DNA of 64,000 nt from positions 11,538-75,537 of the forward strand of contig NZ_JBHYXZ010000025.1 of the NCBI RefSeq assembly GCF_042752395.1, written 5' to 3'. The stretch's first letter is position 1, and every line of letters starts with the position of its first letter. The stretch is from Actinosynnema sp042752395. GTDB lineage: Bacteria; Actinomycetota; Actinomycetes; Mycobacteriales; Pseudonocardiaceae. Of the stretch, positions 34,866 through 43,278 are shown in pieces. The translations under genes and the position numbers were made by a program. Below the pieces are notes generated by a model. The model was not told where the DNA came from, did no database searches, and was given only the letters and a program-made list of their open reading frames with translations.

Positions 34866-35252
34866 ATGTCGCGGGCCGCGGGGAGGTCCGCGACGTCGTT
34901 CGGCGCGGTGCTGGGTCTGGTGGCCGGGCTCTGGCTCGTGATGGCGCCGTTCGCGCTGCGCTACCCGATGACCGGGGGTGACCTGGACCGGCAGTGGACG
35001 ACCGTCCTGGCCGGCAGCGCGGTGCTGGTGTGCTCGCTGGTCCACGCCCTCGCGCCCCGGGAGACGCCGTGGCTGCCGCTGGTGCTGCTCGCGGTCGGCG
35101 CGTGGTTGACCGTCACGCCGCAGGTGGAGGAGTACGCCGTGGCGCGTGCGGCGGCCAATGACACGATCACGGGCGCGGTCGTGGTGCTCGCGGCGGTGAT
35201 CGCGGTGATCGGGACGGTGGTGGCACGCGCGCACCGTGACCGGACGTCCTGA
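34866..35252 (+). CDS. Small four-helix membrane protein (SPW-repeat-like)
   Basis: A protein of 128 residues with four hydrophobic helices arranged as two similar halves: GLWLVMAPFALRYP... and GAWLTVTPQVEEY.... This resembles SPW-repeat proteins, in which each half has a Trp-Leu-x-x-x-P-F motif. The molecular function of this family is unknown. ATG 34866 follows GGGGAGG. The gene stands alone, with a repeat-type promoter candidate upstream. Confidence 0.75.
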   Translation: MSRAAGRSATSFGAVLGLVAGLWLVMAPFALRYPMTGGDLDRQWTTVLAGSAVLVCSLVHALAPRETPWLPLVLLAVGAWLTVTPQVEEYAVARAAANDTITGAVVVLAAVIAVIGTVVARAHRDRTS

Positions 35253-35446
35253 GCGTTCGTCAACTCGAGTGAATCGTCGGGTGTTCGTCAGGTGTGATCC
35301 CGTCGCGGTGGGCCACGATGGGGTCTCATGTTGTGCTCTGAGCGGCCGGTGACGCCGCACGTCCGCCGTCGACGCCACGTTCTGTCCGAAGTAGACGGAG
35401 GCCGTCCGCGGGGACGGCTCCGGCCCGAGCGGTCCGGGGTGGTGCG

Positions 35447-36097
35447 GTGAGCTTCTTCGACTTCGTCGCCGACCGGTGGCACCGCCTGGCGGTCGAGGCC
35501 CTGTTGCACGTCAGCGCCGTGGTGCAGTGCTCACTGATGGCCGCGCTGCTCGGCGTGGCGATCGGGGTCGCGGTGTACCGCAGCACGCTCGGGTCGGCCG
35601 CCGCCACGGCGTTGACCGGCGCGGTGCTCACGATCCCGTCGTTCGCACTGCTCGGCCTGCTGATCCCGGTGCTGGGCCTGGGCGTGCAGCCGACCGTGGT
35701 CGCGCTGGTGCTGTACGGGCTGCTGCCCGTGGTGCGCAACACGATCGTCGGCCTCGGCGGCGTCGACCACGCGGTGCGCGACGCGGCGCGCGGCATCGGG
35801 ATGAGCCGCGTGGGCGTGCTGGCCCGGGTCGAGCTGCGGCTCGCGTGGCCCGCGATCCTCGCCGGCGTCCGCGTCGCCACGCAGATGCTGATGGGCATCG
35901 CCGCGATCGCCGCCTACGCCCGGGGCCCCGGTCTCGGCGTGGAGATCTTCGCCGGGCTCACCAGGGCCGGCAGCGCGAACGCGACCAACCAGGCCGTCGC
36001 CGGGACGCTCGGCATCGTCGTCCTCGCGCTGGTCCTGGACGGGATCTTCGCGGTCATCGGCCGGTACACCGTCTCCAGGGGGATCCGTGGCCAGTGA
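35447..36097 (+). CDS. Osmolyte ABC transporter permease (OpuCB-type)
   Basis: A protein of 216 residues with five or six membrane helices and the inner-membrane permease signature (YGLLPVVRNTIVGLGGVDHAVRDAARGIGMS) that docks to the ATPase. This is the glycine betaine/choline/carnitine group. The GTG start at 35447 opens a four-gene operon (permease, ATPase, permease, binding protein) in which each stop overlaps the next start. It imports compatible solutes under salt stress. Confidence 0.9.
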   Translation: MSFFDFVADRWHRLAVEALLHVSAVVQCSLMAALLGVAIGVAVYRSTLGSAAATALTGAVLTIPSFALLGLLIPVLGLGVQPTVVALVLYGLLPVVRNTIVGLGGVDHAVRDAARGIGMSRVGVLARVELRLAWPAILAGVRVATQMLMGIAAIAAYARGPGLGVEIFAGLTRAGSANATNQAVAGTLGIVVLALVLDGIFAVIGRYTVSRGIRGQ

Positions 36098-37199
36098 GAT
36101 CGAACTCGTCGAGGTGACCAAGCGCTACCCCGGCGTGGCGACGCCCGCCGTGGAGTCGGTCAGCCTGACCGTCCCGGCGGGGGAGACGGTGGTGCTCGTC
36201 GGTCCGTCGGGGTGCGGCAAGACCACCACCATGCGGATGATCAACCGGTTGATCGAGCCGACGTCCGGCCGGATCACCATCGACGGCCGCGACACCAGGT
36301 CGCTCGACCCGGACCGGCTGCGCCGCGGCATCGGGTACGCCATCCAGCAGGCCGGGCTGTTCCCGCACCTGACGGTCGGCCAGAACGTCGGCGCGGTGCC
36401 GCGCCTGCTGGGCTGGAGCCGCACCAGGGTCGCCGAGCGGGTGGACGGGATGCTCGACCTGGTCGGGCTCGACCCGGCCGCGTTCCGCGACCGCTACCCG
36501 CGACAGCTCTCCGGCGGCCAGCAGCAGCGCGTCGGCGTCGCCCGCGCCCTGGCCGCCGACCCTCCGGTGCTGCTGATGGACGAGCCGTTCGGCGCGGTGG
36601 ACCCCATCACGCGCGGCAACCTGCAGGACGAGCTGCTGCGGCTGCAGGCGGAGCTGCGCAAGACGATCGTGTTCGTCACGCACGACTTCGACGAGGCGGT
36701 GAAGGTCGGCGACCGGATCGCCGTGCTGGGACCGCGGTCGGCGGTGCTCCAGTACGACACACCCGAGGCGATCCTGGCCAACCCGGCGGACGAGACGGTC
36801 GCCGGGTTCGTCGGCGCGGGCGCGTCGCTCAAGCAGCTCCGGCTGCGCCGGGTCCGCGAGGTGGAGCTGGGCCGGGCGTTGACCGCGTCGGTGGACGACG
36901 AGCCGGCCGAGGTCGGCCGCCGGCTGGCGGAGGCCGGCCGGGCGCACGCGCTGCTGCTGGACGCCCGCGAGCGGCCGGTGAGCTGGGTGCGCGCGGCCGA
37001 CCCGAGGCAGCGGCGGCCCGTCGGCGGCTCCGTGACGCTCCAGTCGACGCTCCAGGACGCCCTGGAGGCCATCCTCACCGAGGGCGGCACGGCCGTCGTC
37101 ACCGGCGCGCGTGGCGAGTACGTCGGCGTGGTGGAGATGGACGCGGTGATCGACACCGTGCGGAAGCTGCGCGACGACCGCGCGGAGGTGACCCGGTGA
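36087..37199 (+). CDS. Osmolyte ABC transporter ATPase with CBS region (OpuCA-type)
   Basis: A protein of 370 residues. Walker A GPSGCGKTT, signature LSGGQQQRVGVARAL, Walker B VLLMDEPF, and H-loop VTHD form the ATPase. Residues about 265-365 form a CBS-like pair (SVTLQSTLQDALEAIL, GEYVGVVEMDAVI), which in OpuA/OpuC senses ionic strength. GTG 36087 overlaps the previous gene by 11 bp. It energises the two permeases on either side. Confidence 0.92.
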   Translation: MASEIELVEVTKRYPGVATPAVESVSLTVPAGETVVLVGPSGCGKTTTMRMINRLIEPTSGRITIDGRDTRSLDPDRLRRGIGYAIQQAGLFPHLTVGQNVGAVPRLLGWSRTRVAERVDGMLDLVGLDPAAFRDRYPRQLSGGQQQRVGVARALAADPPVLLMDEPFGAVDPITRGNLQDELLRLQAELRKTIVFVTHDFDEAVKVGDRIAVLGPRSAVLQYDTPEAILANPADETVAGFVGAGASLKQLRLRRVREVELGRALTASVDDEPAEVGRRLAEAGRAHALLLDARERPVSWVRAADPRQRRPVGGSVTLQSTLQDALEAILTEGGTAVVTGARGEYVGVVEMDAVIDTVRKLRDDRAEVTR

Positions 37200-37945
37200 C
37201 CCGCGCGGCCGGCTCGCGGTCCGAGCGGTTCCGCCTGTGGGCGCAGCCGGTCGCCGTCGTGGTGCTCGTGGGCGGGGTGCTCGCCTGGGCGTTCACCCGC
37301 GACCTCGACTCGATCGAGCGGCAGAGCCTCACCGTGCCCGCACTCGCGTCGGCGACCTGGGACCACCTGGTGATCAGCCTCGTGGTGACCGCGCTGGTGC
37401 TGGTGGTGGCGGTGCCGCTGGGCGTCGTGCTCACCCGGCGGTGGGCCCGCCGGGCGGCCCCGGTGTTCCTCGCCGTCGCCACGATCGGCCAGGCGTCGCC
37501 CGCGGTCGGGATCCTGGTGCTGTTCTTCCTGGTGTCCGGCCTGGAAGGGCTGTGGGCGGCGGTGCTGCCGATCGCGTTCTACACGCTGCTGCCGGTGCTG
37601 CGGAACACGGTGGTGGGCCTGCGGGGCGTCGACCCGGCCCTGGTGGACGCGGGGCGGGGCATCGGCATGTCCGCGGGCGCGGTGCTGCGCCGGATCGAGC
37701 TGCCGCTGGCCGTGCCGCTGATCCTGGCCGGGGCGCGGACCGCTCTGGTGCACGCGGTCGGCGTCGCCACTCTCGCGGTGTTCGTCAACGGCGGCGGCCT
37801 GGGCCTGCTGATCGACACCGGCTACAAGCTCGCGCGCCTGCCCGTACTGGTCACGGGCGCGGTGCTGGCGGTCGGCCTGGCGCTGCTGGTGGACTGGCTC
37901 GGCGCGGTGGCCGAGATGTGCCTCGGGCCGAAAGGGCTGCGGTGA
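37196..37945 (+). CDS. Osmolyte ABC transporter permease (OpuCD-type)
   Basis: A protein of 249 residues with six membrane helices and the coupling motif YTLLPVLRNTVVGLRGVDPALVDAGRGIGMS, almost the same as in the first permease of the operon. GTG 37196 overlaps the ATPase stop in a GTGA junction. The two permeases form the heterodimeric channel. Confidence 0.92.
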   Translation: MTRAAGSRSERFRLWAQPVAVVVLVGGVLAWAFTRDLDSIERQSLTVPALASATWDHLVISLVVTALVLVVAVPLGVVLTRRWARRAAPVFLAVATIGQASPAVGILVLFFLVSGLEGLWAAVLPIAFYTLLPVLRNTVVGLRGVDPALVDAGRGIGMSAGAVLRRIELPLAVPLILAGARTALVHAVGVATLAVFVNGGGLGLLIDTGYKLARLPVLVTGAVLAVGLALLVDWLGAVAEMCLGPKGLR

Positions 37946-38913
37946 ACCGGCGGGCGGCGGTGCTCGTGGCGGCGGCCGTGCTGGCGTCGGGCTGCGGGTT
38001 GGAATCGTCCTTCGCGCTGCCGTTCCAGGTGGGGCCCGGTTCGATCCGCCCGGTGCCGGAGCTGGCCGGCGTGGAGATCGCGGTGGGCTCCAAGGACTTC
38101 ACCGAGAACCAGGTGCTCGGCTACGTCGCCGAGGTCGCGCTGGCCGCCGCGGGCGCGGAGGTGCGCGACATGACCAACATCCAGGGCTCCAACAGCTCGC
38201 GGCAGGCGTTGCTGTCCGGTGACATCGACCTGTCGTGGGACTACACCGGCACCGGGTGGATCAGCTACCTGGGCAACACCGAGCCGATCCCGGACGAGCG
38301 CGCCCAGTTCGAGGCGGTGCGCGACGCCGACCTGGCCCGCAACGGCCTGCGCTGGCTGGAGCACTCGGCGGTCGACAACACCTACGCGTTCGCCGTCACC
38401 GGGTCCTACGCCCGCGAGCACGGCCTGCGGACCACGTCGGACATGGTGGCGTTGATCCGGCAGGACCCGGCGCGGGGCGTGTTCTGCCTGGAGACCGAGT
38501 TCGCCGGCCGGGACGACGGGTTCCCCGGCGTGGCCGCCGCCTACGGCTTCGACCCCCGTGCGACGCAGGTCAAGACGTTCGGCATCGGCACGATCTACAC
38601 CGCGATCTCGACCGGGCTGTGCGACTTCGGCGAGGTGTTCACCACCGACGGGCGCATCCGCGCGCTGGACCTGGTGGTGCTGGAGGACGACCGGAACTTC
38701 TTCCCCCGGTACAACGCCGCCGTCGTGCTGCGGCAGGAGTTCCACGAGGCGCACCCGGAGGTGGCCCGCGTGCTGGCCCCCGTCACCGCCGCGCTGGACA
38801 ACGACACCATCCGCGCCCTCAACGCCGAGGTCGACGTCGACGGCCGCGACCCGGCCGCGGTCGCCCGCGACTGGATGGTCCGGGAGGGCTTCGTCACCGT
38901 GCCGTCCGGCTGA
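37942..38913 (+). CDS. Osmolyte ABC transporter substrate-binding lipoprotein (OpuCC-type)
   Basis: A protein of 323 residues. Lipoprotein signal with lipobox LASGC (Cys19), then a type II periplasmic-binding fold of the QAT/OpuAC family: IAVGSKDFTENQVLGYV, SGDIDLSWDYTGTGWISYLG, and a C-terminal PVTAALDNDTIRALNAEVDVDG. It captures glycine betaine, choline or a similar quaternary amine outside the membrane. GTG 37942 overlaps the permease stop by 4 bp. It ends the operon and is followed by tandem repeats. Confidence 0.93.
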   Translation: MNRRAAVLVAAAVLASGCGLESSFALPFQVGPGSIRPVPELAGVEIAVGSKDFTENQVLGYVAEVALAAAGAEVRDMTNIQGSNSSRQALLSGDIDLSWDYTGTGWISYLGNTEPIPDERAQFEAVRDADLARNGLRWLEHSAVDNTYAFAVTGSYAREHGLRTTSDMVALIRQDPARGVFCLETEFAGRDDGFPGVAAAYGFDPRATQVKTFGIGTIYTAISTGLCDFGEVFTTDGRIRALDLVVLEDDRNFFPRYNAAVVLRQEFHEAHPEVARVLAPVTAALDNDTIRALNAEVDVDGRDPAAVARDWMVREGFVTVPSG

Positions 38914-39145
38914 ACGGCCCGGACCAGGGCGGTTCCCGGGTCGGGCGGCGGCGCGGTGCCGTGGGCTGCGGGCGCTCGGGCGTGGTGCCTCAGACCACTC
39001 AAGCGTGGTGCTGTGGGTTGCCGCGCTCAAGCGTGGTGCTGCGGGTTGCCGCGCTCGGGCGTGGTGCTGTGGGTTGCCGCGCTCGGGCGTGGTGCTGTGG
39101 GTTGCCGCGCTCGGGCGTGGTGCCCCGGCCGCCCGCGCGGGGCCG
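38914..39145. repeat. 28-bp tandem repeat array in the convergent intergenic region
   Basis: Four near-identical 28-bp units (39001-39028, 39029-39056, 39057-39084, 39085-39112) plus a partial fifth (39113-39124), consensus GGGCGTGGTGCTGTGGGTTG then CCGCGCTC. A degenerate unit lies upstream (about 38953-38998). The unit length is not a multiple of 3, so it is not a coding repeat. It lies between the tails of the OpuC operon and a convergent gene. Confidence 0.88.
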
Positions 39146-39571
39146 CTACGTCGGCGGCACCAGCAGGGAGCGGGGTGGGGTGCCCCGTTCCGCGCCGACC
39201 ACCTCGACGAGCGCTTCGAGGGCGCGGGCCAGCCAGGCGTCCAGGCGGGGCGCGGGCAGCCCGGCGGGACCCGTCAGGCGGACGGTGACCGCGCTGCGGC
39301 CCGGTGCGACGCGCAGCACCTGGAGCGCGCCCACGTAGGTGGGCGCGGACCGGCTGCCCCAGTCGATCCGCAGCTTGTCCCAGTCGACGGCGACGCGGCG
39401 CTCGACGACCTCCTCGCCCAGCCACAGCCGCACCAGGTGCGGGCCGTACCGCTCGACCTCCACGCCCGCCGGCAGCCAGGTCGACAGGTGCTCCACGTCG
39501 GTGACGACGTCGAACACCACCTCGGCGTCCGCCGGGACGGACGCGGTGCGCTCCGCGAACGCCATCCTCAC
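39146..39571 (-). CDS. SRPBCC (START-like) family protein
   Basis: A protein of 141 residues. The N-terminal strand (VPADAEVVFDVVTDVEHLSTWLP) and the later W-G-S and TVRLTG strands fit the polyketide cyclase/dehydrase-like SRPBCC fold, a deep cavity for hydrophobic ligands. GTG 39571 is preferred because it overlaps the upstream gene's TGA (GTGA), suggesting coupled translation; an ATG two codons later is possible. The ligand is unknown. It forms a two-gene unit with a small helical protein. Confidence 0.78.
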   Translation of the reverse strand: MRMAFAERTASVPADAEVVFDVVTDVEHLSTWLPAGVEVERYGPHLVRLWLGEEVVERRVAVDWDKLRIDWGSRSAPTYVGALQVLRVAPGRSAVTVRLTGPAGLPAPRLDAWLARALEALVEVVGAERGTPPRSLLVPPT

Positions 39572-39783
39572 GTCCGCGCCGTGATCATGGCGTCGAGCCG
39601 GTGCCGGGCGAGGCGGTGCAGCATGTCCGCCAGCGCCTCCGACTGGATCCGGCCCTCCAGGTCGAGCCGGGCGTCGGCGACGGTGCGCGCCACCGTGCTC
39701 CGCGGCACCCGCCCGCCGAACTGCGCGGCGAGCGCGCTGACGGTATCCCGGCACAAGGGGTCCTGCTCGTGGTGGTCGATCAC
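39568..39783 (-). CDS. Small three-helix-bundle protein
   Basis: A protein of 71 residues, almost all helix. The pattern VSALAAQFGGRVPRSTVARTVADARLDLEG, then SEALADMLHRLARHRLDAM, matches small actinobacterial proteins annotated as three-helix-bundle dimerisation domains. GTG 39783 is chosen for GAGGAG 5 nt upstream. It is the first gene of a coupled pair with an SRPBCC protein. No function is known. Confidence 0.7.
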   Translation of the reverse strand: MIDHHEQDPLCRDTVSALAAQFGGRVPRSTVARTVADARLDLEGRIQSEALADMLHRLARHRLDAMITART

Positions 39784-39892
39784 GCGCACTCCTCGATCCC
39801 TTCTCGGCTCCTCATTCCATCGTCCGGGAAACCGCAGGTGGACGACCTGACATGTATCTGACGAAACCACACGTTCGCGGGTCGCGGCGCGA

Positions 39893-39938
39893 TCGCAAGC
39901 TGACCGCAAGGTGCATCGGCGCGGTTTGCGGCCAGAGT
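39893..39938 (+). promoter_or_regulatory. Repeat-type promoter (copy 1)
   Basis: TCGCAAG (39893-39899), 4 bp, CCGCAAG (39904-39910), 22 bp, CAGAGT (39933-39938). Direct heptamers on an 11-bp period just above the -35 region are the known binding form of OmpR-type and SARP activators. CAGAGT would be the -10. The start of transcription would fall close to the ATG at 39948. Confidence 0.6.
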
Positions 39939-39947
39939 GGTCACGCG

Positions 39948-39983
39948 ATGACGAACCACCCACCACGAGAACACCGGGCGTGA
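39948..39983 (+). CDS. Possible leaderless leader peptide (11 residues)
   Basis: ATG 39948 opens an 11-codon frame (MTNHPPREHRA) that ends in TGA overlapping the GTG start of the next gene (GTGA). The predicted -10 is only 10 bp upstream, so the peptide would be translated from a leaderless mRNA and could feed ribosomes to the next gene. No peptide of this kind is known to me, and the call is inference. Confidence 0.3.
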   Translation: MTNHPPREHRA

Positions 39984-40174
39984 CCGCGATCCCCGCGGCA
40001 CGGGGCTCGACCGCGCTCGTGCTCATCTGCGACCACTGCGGTCGCGTGTTCGAGGACCGGGTCGTGCACACGGTGTGGCGACTGCTCTGGACCCACGCGG
40101 TCGCCCACGGGTGGTGCGGGCGGGACCGCGCGGTCGGACCCCACTGCTGCGCCCGCTGCGCCGGGGAAGCGTGA
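39980..40174 (+). CDS. Small Cys-rich putative zinc-ribbon protein
   Basis: A protein of 64 residues. It contains CDHCGRVF and, 35 residues on, HCCARC, two C-x-x-C pairs suited to one zinc ion, with a Trp/His-rich helix between (VWRLLWTHAVAHGWC). GTG 39980 overlaps the stop of an 11-codon leader frame and has no clear ribosome-binding site, which fits coupling. It lies directly downstream of a repeat-type promoter. The family is not recognised. Confidence 0.55.
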   Translation: MTAIPAARGSTALVLICDHCGRVFEDRVVHTVWRLLWTHAVAHGWCGRDRAVGPHCCARCAGEA

Positions 40175-40603
40175 CGAGCGCTCCTTGCCGGGTCCCGGCA
40201 AGGAACCACGCGTCGGCCCGGCCGGGTTGCCGCGTTGTCCGGACCACGCGACCGGGAGAGGATCAGTGCAGGTCAAAGGCGGCCCGCCGGGCGGGGGAAT
40301 CCCTTGTGGACGCGCCGGCGGACGGTCCGCCCACGCCTGAGGCCAACCCCGTGCAGGGGCGGTTCCCGGCCAAGGGGGAGGGGAACCGGCGCCACCGCAC
40401 CGGAGCACCGCCGAGGTGGGCGTGCTCCGGTGCGCGGGGATCGCAAGGTGATCGCAAGGTCGACCGGCCGGGGTGTCCACCACAGTGGGAGGGTCCGCGG
40501 ACGACGAGGGTGCACGAGGGCGGGTGTCTTTCGGCGAAGCACTGCGACACCCGCCCGGACCACCGCCGGTTTCGACCGGGCCGGCTGGGGTAGCGAACCG
40601 GGC
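40175..40603. promoter_or_regulatory. Intergenic region with a repeat-type promoter
   Basis: About 430 bp without a firm gene. It contains the second repeat-type promoter at 40441-40486 and a possible 27-codon frame starting with GTG at 40510 and ending in TAG at 40591-40593, without family similarity. The predicted mRNA would have about 110 bases before the methyltransferase start. Confidence 0.45.
40441..40486 (+). promoter_or_regulatory. Repeat-type promoter (copy 2)
   Basis: TCGCAAG (40441-40447), 4 bp, TCGCAAG (40452-40458), 22 bp, CACAGT (40481-40486). The two heptamers are identical and the spacing to the -10-like hexamer is the same as at 39893. It points towards the methyltransferase-like gene at 40604. 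Confidence 0.6.
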
Positions 40604-41467
40604 ATGGGCACACCCGACCGGACGGACCCGCCGCGCGCGTTCGGCGACCTGGCCTCGCGCTTCGCCGAACGGCTGGCCGCGGTGCGGCCGCTGGTGGACG
40701 CCCGCTACGTGCGCCCGGACTGGGCGCGGCGCAACGCGGAACTGGCACGCGACCTGCTGCCGGCGCCGCCCGCCGACTTCCTGCGCCACCCCTCGATCGC
40801 GTTCCAGATGTTCGTCGACGAACGAGTGCTGCCGCACGAACTGCCCTATGTGCGCCCGCGGCTGGCCGACGAACACCTGCTCGCCGAACCGCCGGTCGGC
40901 GACCCGCCGACCACGCCATTGCCGGACAGCGACATCCGGACCTCCTCGAACACCGTGCACCAGGTGTTCCACCTGCTGCGTTACGAAGAGGCCACCGGGC
41001 GGCGCATCGGCGACGCGGCCACGATCGTGGAATGGGGCGGCGGGTTCGGCGCGTTGATGCGCCTGATAGTCGCCCTGCACGGCGGTGAACCGACGTGCGT
41101 CATCTTCGACACCCCGGTCTTCAGCGCGGTGCAGTGGCTCTACCTGTGCGCGGTGCTGGGAGAGGAACGGGTCGTGCTGCACGACACCGGACCGGTGCGG
41201 CCGGTCCGCGGCCGGGTCAACCTCGTGCCGATCGGCCTGGTCGCCGAGACGGACGTGGCCGCCGACCTGTTCATCTCCAACTGGGCGCTCAACGAGAGCA
41301 TGCCCGCGGCCAGGCAGGACGTCGTGGACCGCCGCTGGTTCGGCGCGGGGTCGCTGCTGCTCGCCATGCACGCCGGCGACCCGTTCACCGAGGTGGTGCT
41401 GGCGGCGGGCGCGGCGGCGGTGCCGCTCGGCGACTTCATGCCGGGCCAGCAGTACCTGGTCTCCTGA
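40604..41467 (+). CDS. Putative SAM-dependent (sugar O-) methyltransferase
   Basis: A protein of 287 residues. The Rossmann motif I appears as VEWGGGFGALMRL (E-x-G-G-G-x-G), and later FISNWALNESMPAARQDVV and SLLLAMHAGDPF strands fit a class I methyltransferase of the putative sugar O-methyltransferase group. The first 100 residues form a helical cap. ATG 40604 is the first start after the promoter region, with a weak ribosome-binding site. It is the only gene between a repeat-type promoter and the amine oxidase, and no glycosyltransferase is nearby. The substrate is unknown. Confidence 0.65.
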   Translation: MGTPDRTDPPRAFGDLASRFAERLAAVRPLVDARYVRPDWARRNAELARDLLPAPPADFLRHPSIAFQMFVDERVLPHELPYVRPRLADEHLLAEPPVGDPPTTPLPDSDIRTSSNTVHQVFHLLRYEEATGRRIGDAATIVEWGGGFGALMRLIVALHGGEPTCVIFDTPVFSAVQWLYLCAVLGEERVVLHDTGPVRPVRGRVNLVPIGLVAETDVAADLFISNWALNESMPAARQDVVDRRWFGAGSLLLAMHAGDPFTEVVLAAGAAAVPLGDFMPGQQYLVS

Positions 41468-41772
41468 CCCCGCGCCACACCGTTCCGAACCTGCTCCGAA
41501 GAAATTCCGAAGTCGCTCTGCCCTGCGAATTCCTGAACCGGTCCGTGTGCAATTCCGGACGGCTCGTGCACGATTGTCGGCACGGTCCCGGCGGTCGCTT
41601 GGCCGTCATTTCCGCAGGTGCGGACGTCGGATATCGAGCCGGTCACCGCGAGGTAATCGAATAAGGTGCAATCGCGGTGATCGCCCGATTACCGCCTGCC
41701 GATAGAACTGGCGAGTAAACAACTCGCCCATCCGGCGGGGTGGAATTCGAGACCTCACGTGGGGGATAGAGC
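41468..41772 (+). promoter_or_regulatory. Intergenic region upstream of the amine oxidase
   Basis: About 305 bp of lower GC. It contains an inverted repeat GGTAATCG (41652-41659) / CGATTACC (41686-41693) around a 26-bp spacer, a possible operator or RNA stem. No gene is supported. Confidence 0.45.
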
Positions 41773-43206
41773 GTGCGCAAGGTGAGTTCGGAACGTGATG
41801 AGCAGGCCGACCGCGGCAGTGGCACGTTGGGTCGGCGGACATTCCTGACGGCGGCCGGCGCGACCGCGTTGACCGTGGCGGCCGGGGCCGGCGGCGCGGC
41901 CCGCGCGTCGACCCGCGACTCGGCCGACGTGATCGTGATCGGCGCGGGGTTCGCCGGTCTCGCGGCCGCGCGCGACCTGCGCCTGGCCGGCCACAGCACG
42001 GTCGTGCTGGAGGCCCGCAACCGGATCGGCGGCCGCACCTGGACCGGCACGTTCGCCGACCAGTCCATCGAGTACGGCGGCCAGTGGTTCAGCCTGCGGC
42101 AGGCCCGGGCCATGGCCGAGTTGGACCGGTACGGCATCGGCCTCGTCACCGGTGGCGTGGCCGTGCCCACGTCGTTCTACCCGACCGCCAACGGCCCGCG
42201 CGAGGTCGACGCCGTCGCGTCCAACAACCACCTGGTGAGCCTGATCGCCAGGCTGTTCGAGGGCTCCCAGCAGTACTTCCCGCAGCCGCTGGACCCGTTC
42301 GTCCGGCAGGACCTGCTCGCCGCGGTCGACCCGCTGACGCTGCGCGACGGCGTCAACCGGTTGCGACTGTCCGCACAGGACCACCAGTGGCTCAGCGCCG
42401 TCACCTCGATCTACTCCGGTGGCACCGACACGACCGGCGGCCTCACCGCGCTGGCCCAGTGGTGGGCGCTGTGCGGGTGGAACCAGGAGGGCTGGGACTC
42501 GCTGAACGCCTTCCGCCCTGTGGGCGGGATGCGCGCGGTGCTCGACGCGCTGCTCGCCGAGAGCCAGGCGGACCTGCGGCTCAACAGCCCCGTCGCGGCG
42601 GTCCTCGACAACGGCCGCACCGTCGAGGTGGTGACCACCACCGGGGCCAGGTACACCGCGGGCGCGGTGGTCGTGGCCGTGCCGGTCAACGTCTGGCGCA
42701 CCATCTACTTCGCACCGGGCCTGCCCCGCGCGCACAGCGCCGCGACCACCCAGGGCGTGGGCGTGCCGAACGCGATCAAGGTGCACCTCCGGTTGGCCCC
42801 CGGCGTGACCACGTCGGCGATCGGCCCGGCGGGCGCGCCGTTCTCCTGGGTGATCCCGCAGGGCGACCTGGCGAACGGCGACCAGCTGGCGGTGGCGTTC
42901 AGCGTCGACCCGACGCTGCCGCTCAACGACCGCGCGGCCCTGGAGGCCAGGCTCAACACGGTGCTGCCGGGCGCGCGGGTCCGGGACTTCCGGACGACCG
43001 CGTGGCACCGGGAGCAGTTCACCCGCGGCGGCTGGGCGCTGCGCAGGCCCAACCAGCTCACGACGATCGTGCGCGGCCTGCAGCAGGCGCACGGCCGGGT
43101 CACGTTCGCCGGCGGTGACATCGCGGTGGGCTACCACGGTTTCGTCGAGGGCGCGCTGGAGACCGGCTCCCGCGCCGCCTCGCAGGTGGCCGAGCTGCTG
43201 TCCTGA
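41773..43206 (+). CDS. Tat-exported FAD-dependent amine oxidase
   Basis: A protein of 477 residues. Twin-arginine signal (GRRTFLTAAGATALTVAAGAG), then the dinucleotide-binding motif VIVIGAGFAGLAAARDL with VVLEARNRIGGR, and a C-terminal flavin motif VTFAGGDIAVGYHGFVEGALETG. This is the monoamine oxidase/L-amino-acid oxidase group. It oxidises a primary or secondary amine and makes hydrogen peroxide, probably outside the membrane. GTG 41773 is the start that provides the Tat signal. A strong hairpin follows. Confidence 0.9.
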   Translation: MRKVSSERDEQADRGSGTLGRRTFLTAAGATALTVAAGAGGAARASTRDSADVIVIGAGFAGLAAARDLRLAGHSTVVLEARNRIGGRTWTGTFADQSIEYGGQWFSLRQARAMAELDRYGIGLVTGGVAVPTSFYPTANGPREVDAVASNNHLVSLIARLFEGSQQYFPQPLDPFVRQDLLAAVDPLTLRDGVNRLRLSAQDHQWLSAVTSIYSGGTDTTGGLTALAQWWALCGWNQEGWDSLNAFRPVGGMRAVLDALLAESQADLRLNSPVAAVLDNGRTVEVVTTTGARYTAGAVVVAVPVNVWRTIYFAPGLPRAHSAATTQGVGVPNAIKVHLRLAPGVTTSAIGPAGAPFSWVIPQGDLANGDQLAVAFSVDPTLPLNDRAALEARLNTVLPGARVRDFRTTAWHREQFTRGGWALRRPNQLTTIVRGLQQAHGRVTFAGGDIAVGYHGFVEGALETGSRAASQVAELLS

Positions 43207-43214
43207 CGGACGGA

Positions 43215-43243
43215 GGGGTCCGGTCCACAGTGGACCGGACCCC
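43215..43243. terminator. Bidirectional terminator
   Basis: GGGGTCCGGTCCAC and its perfect complement flank a single A, giving a 14-bp stem less the bases needed for the loop. It lies between the amine oxidase and the convergent SARP gene. Confidence 0.8.
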
Positions 43244-43278
43244 GTTCGTCGTCCCCAGTCGTCAGCGAGCCGAACGCG

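Noticed and set aside
38953..39124. CRISPR array
   Set aside because: Units are directly adjacent with no spacers and there are no cas genes.
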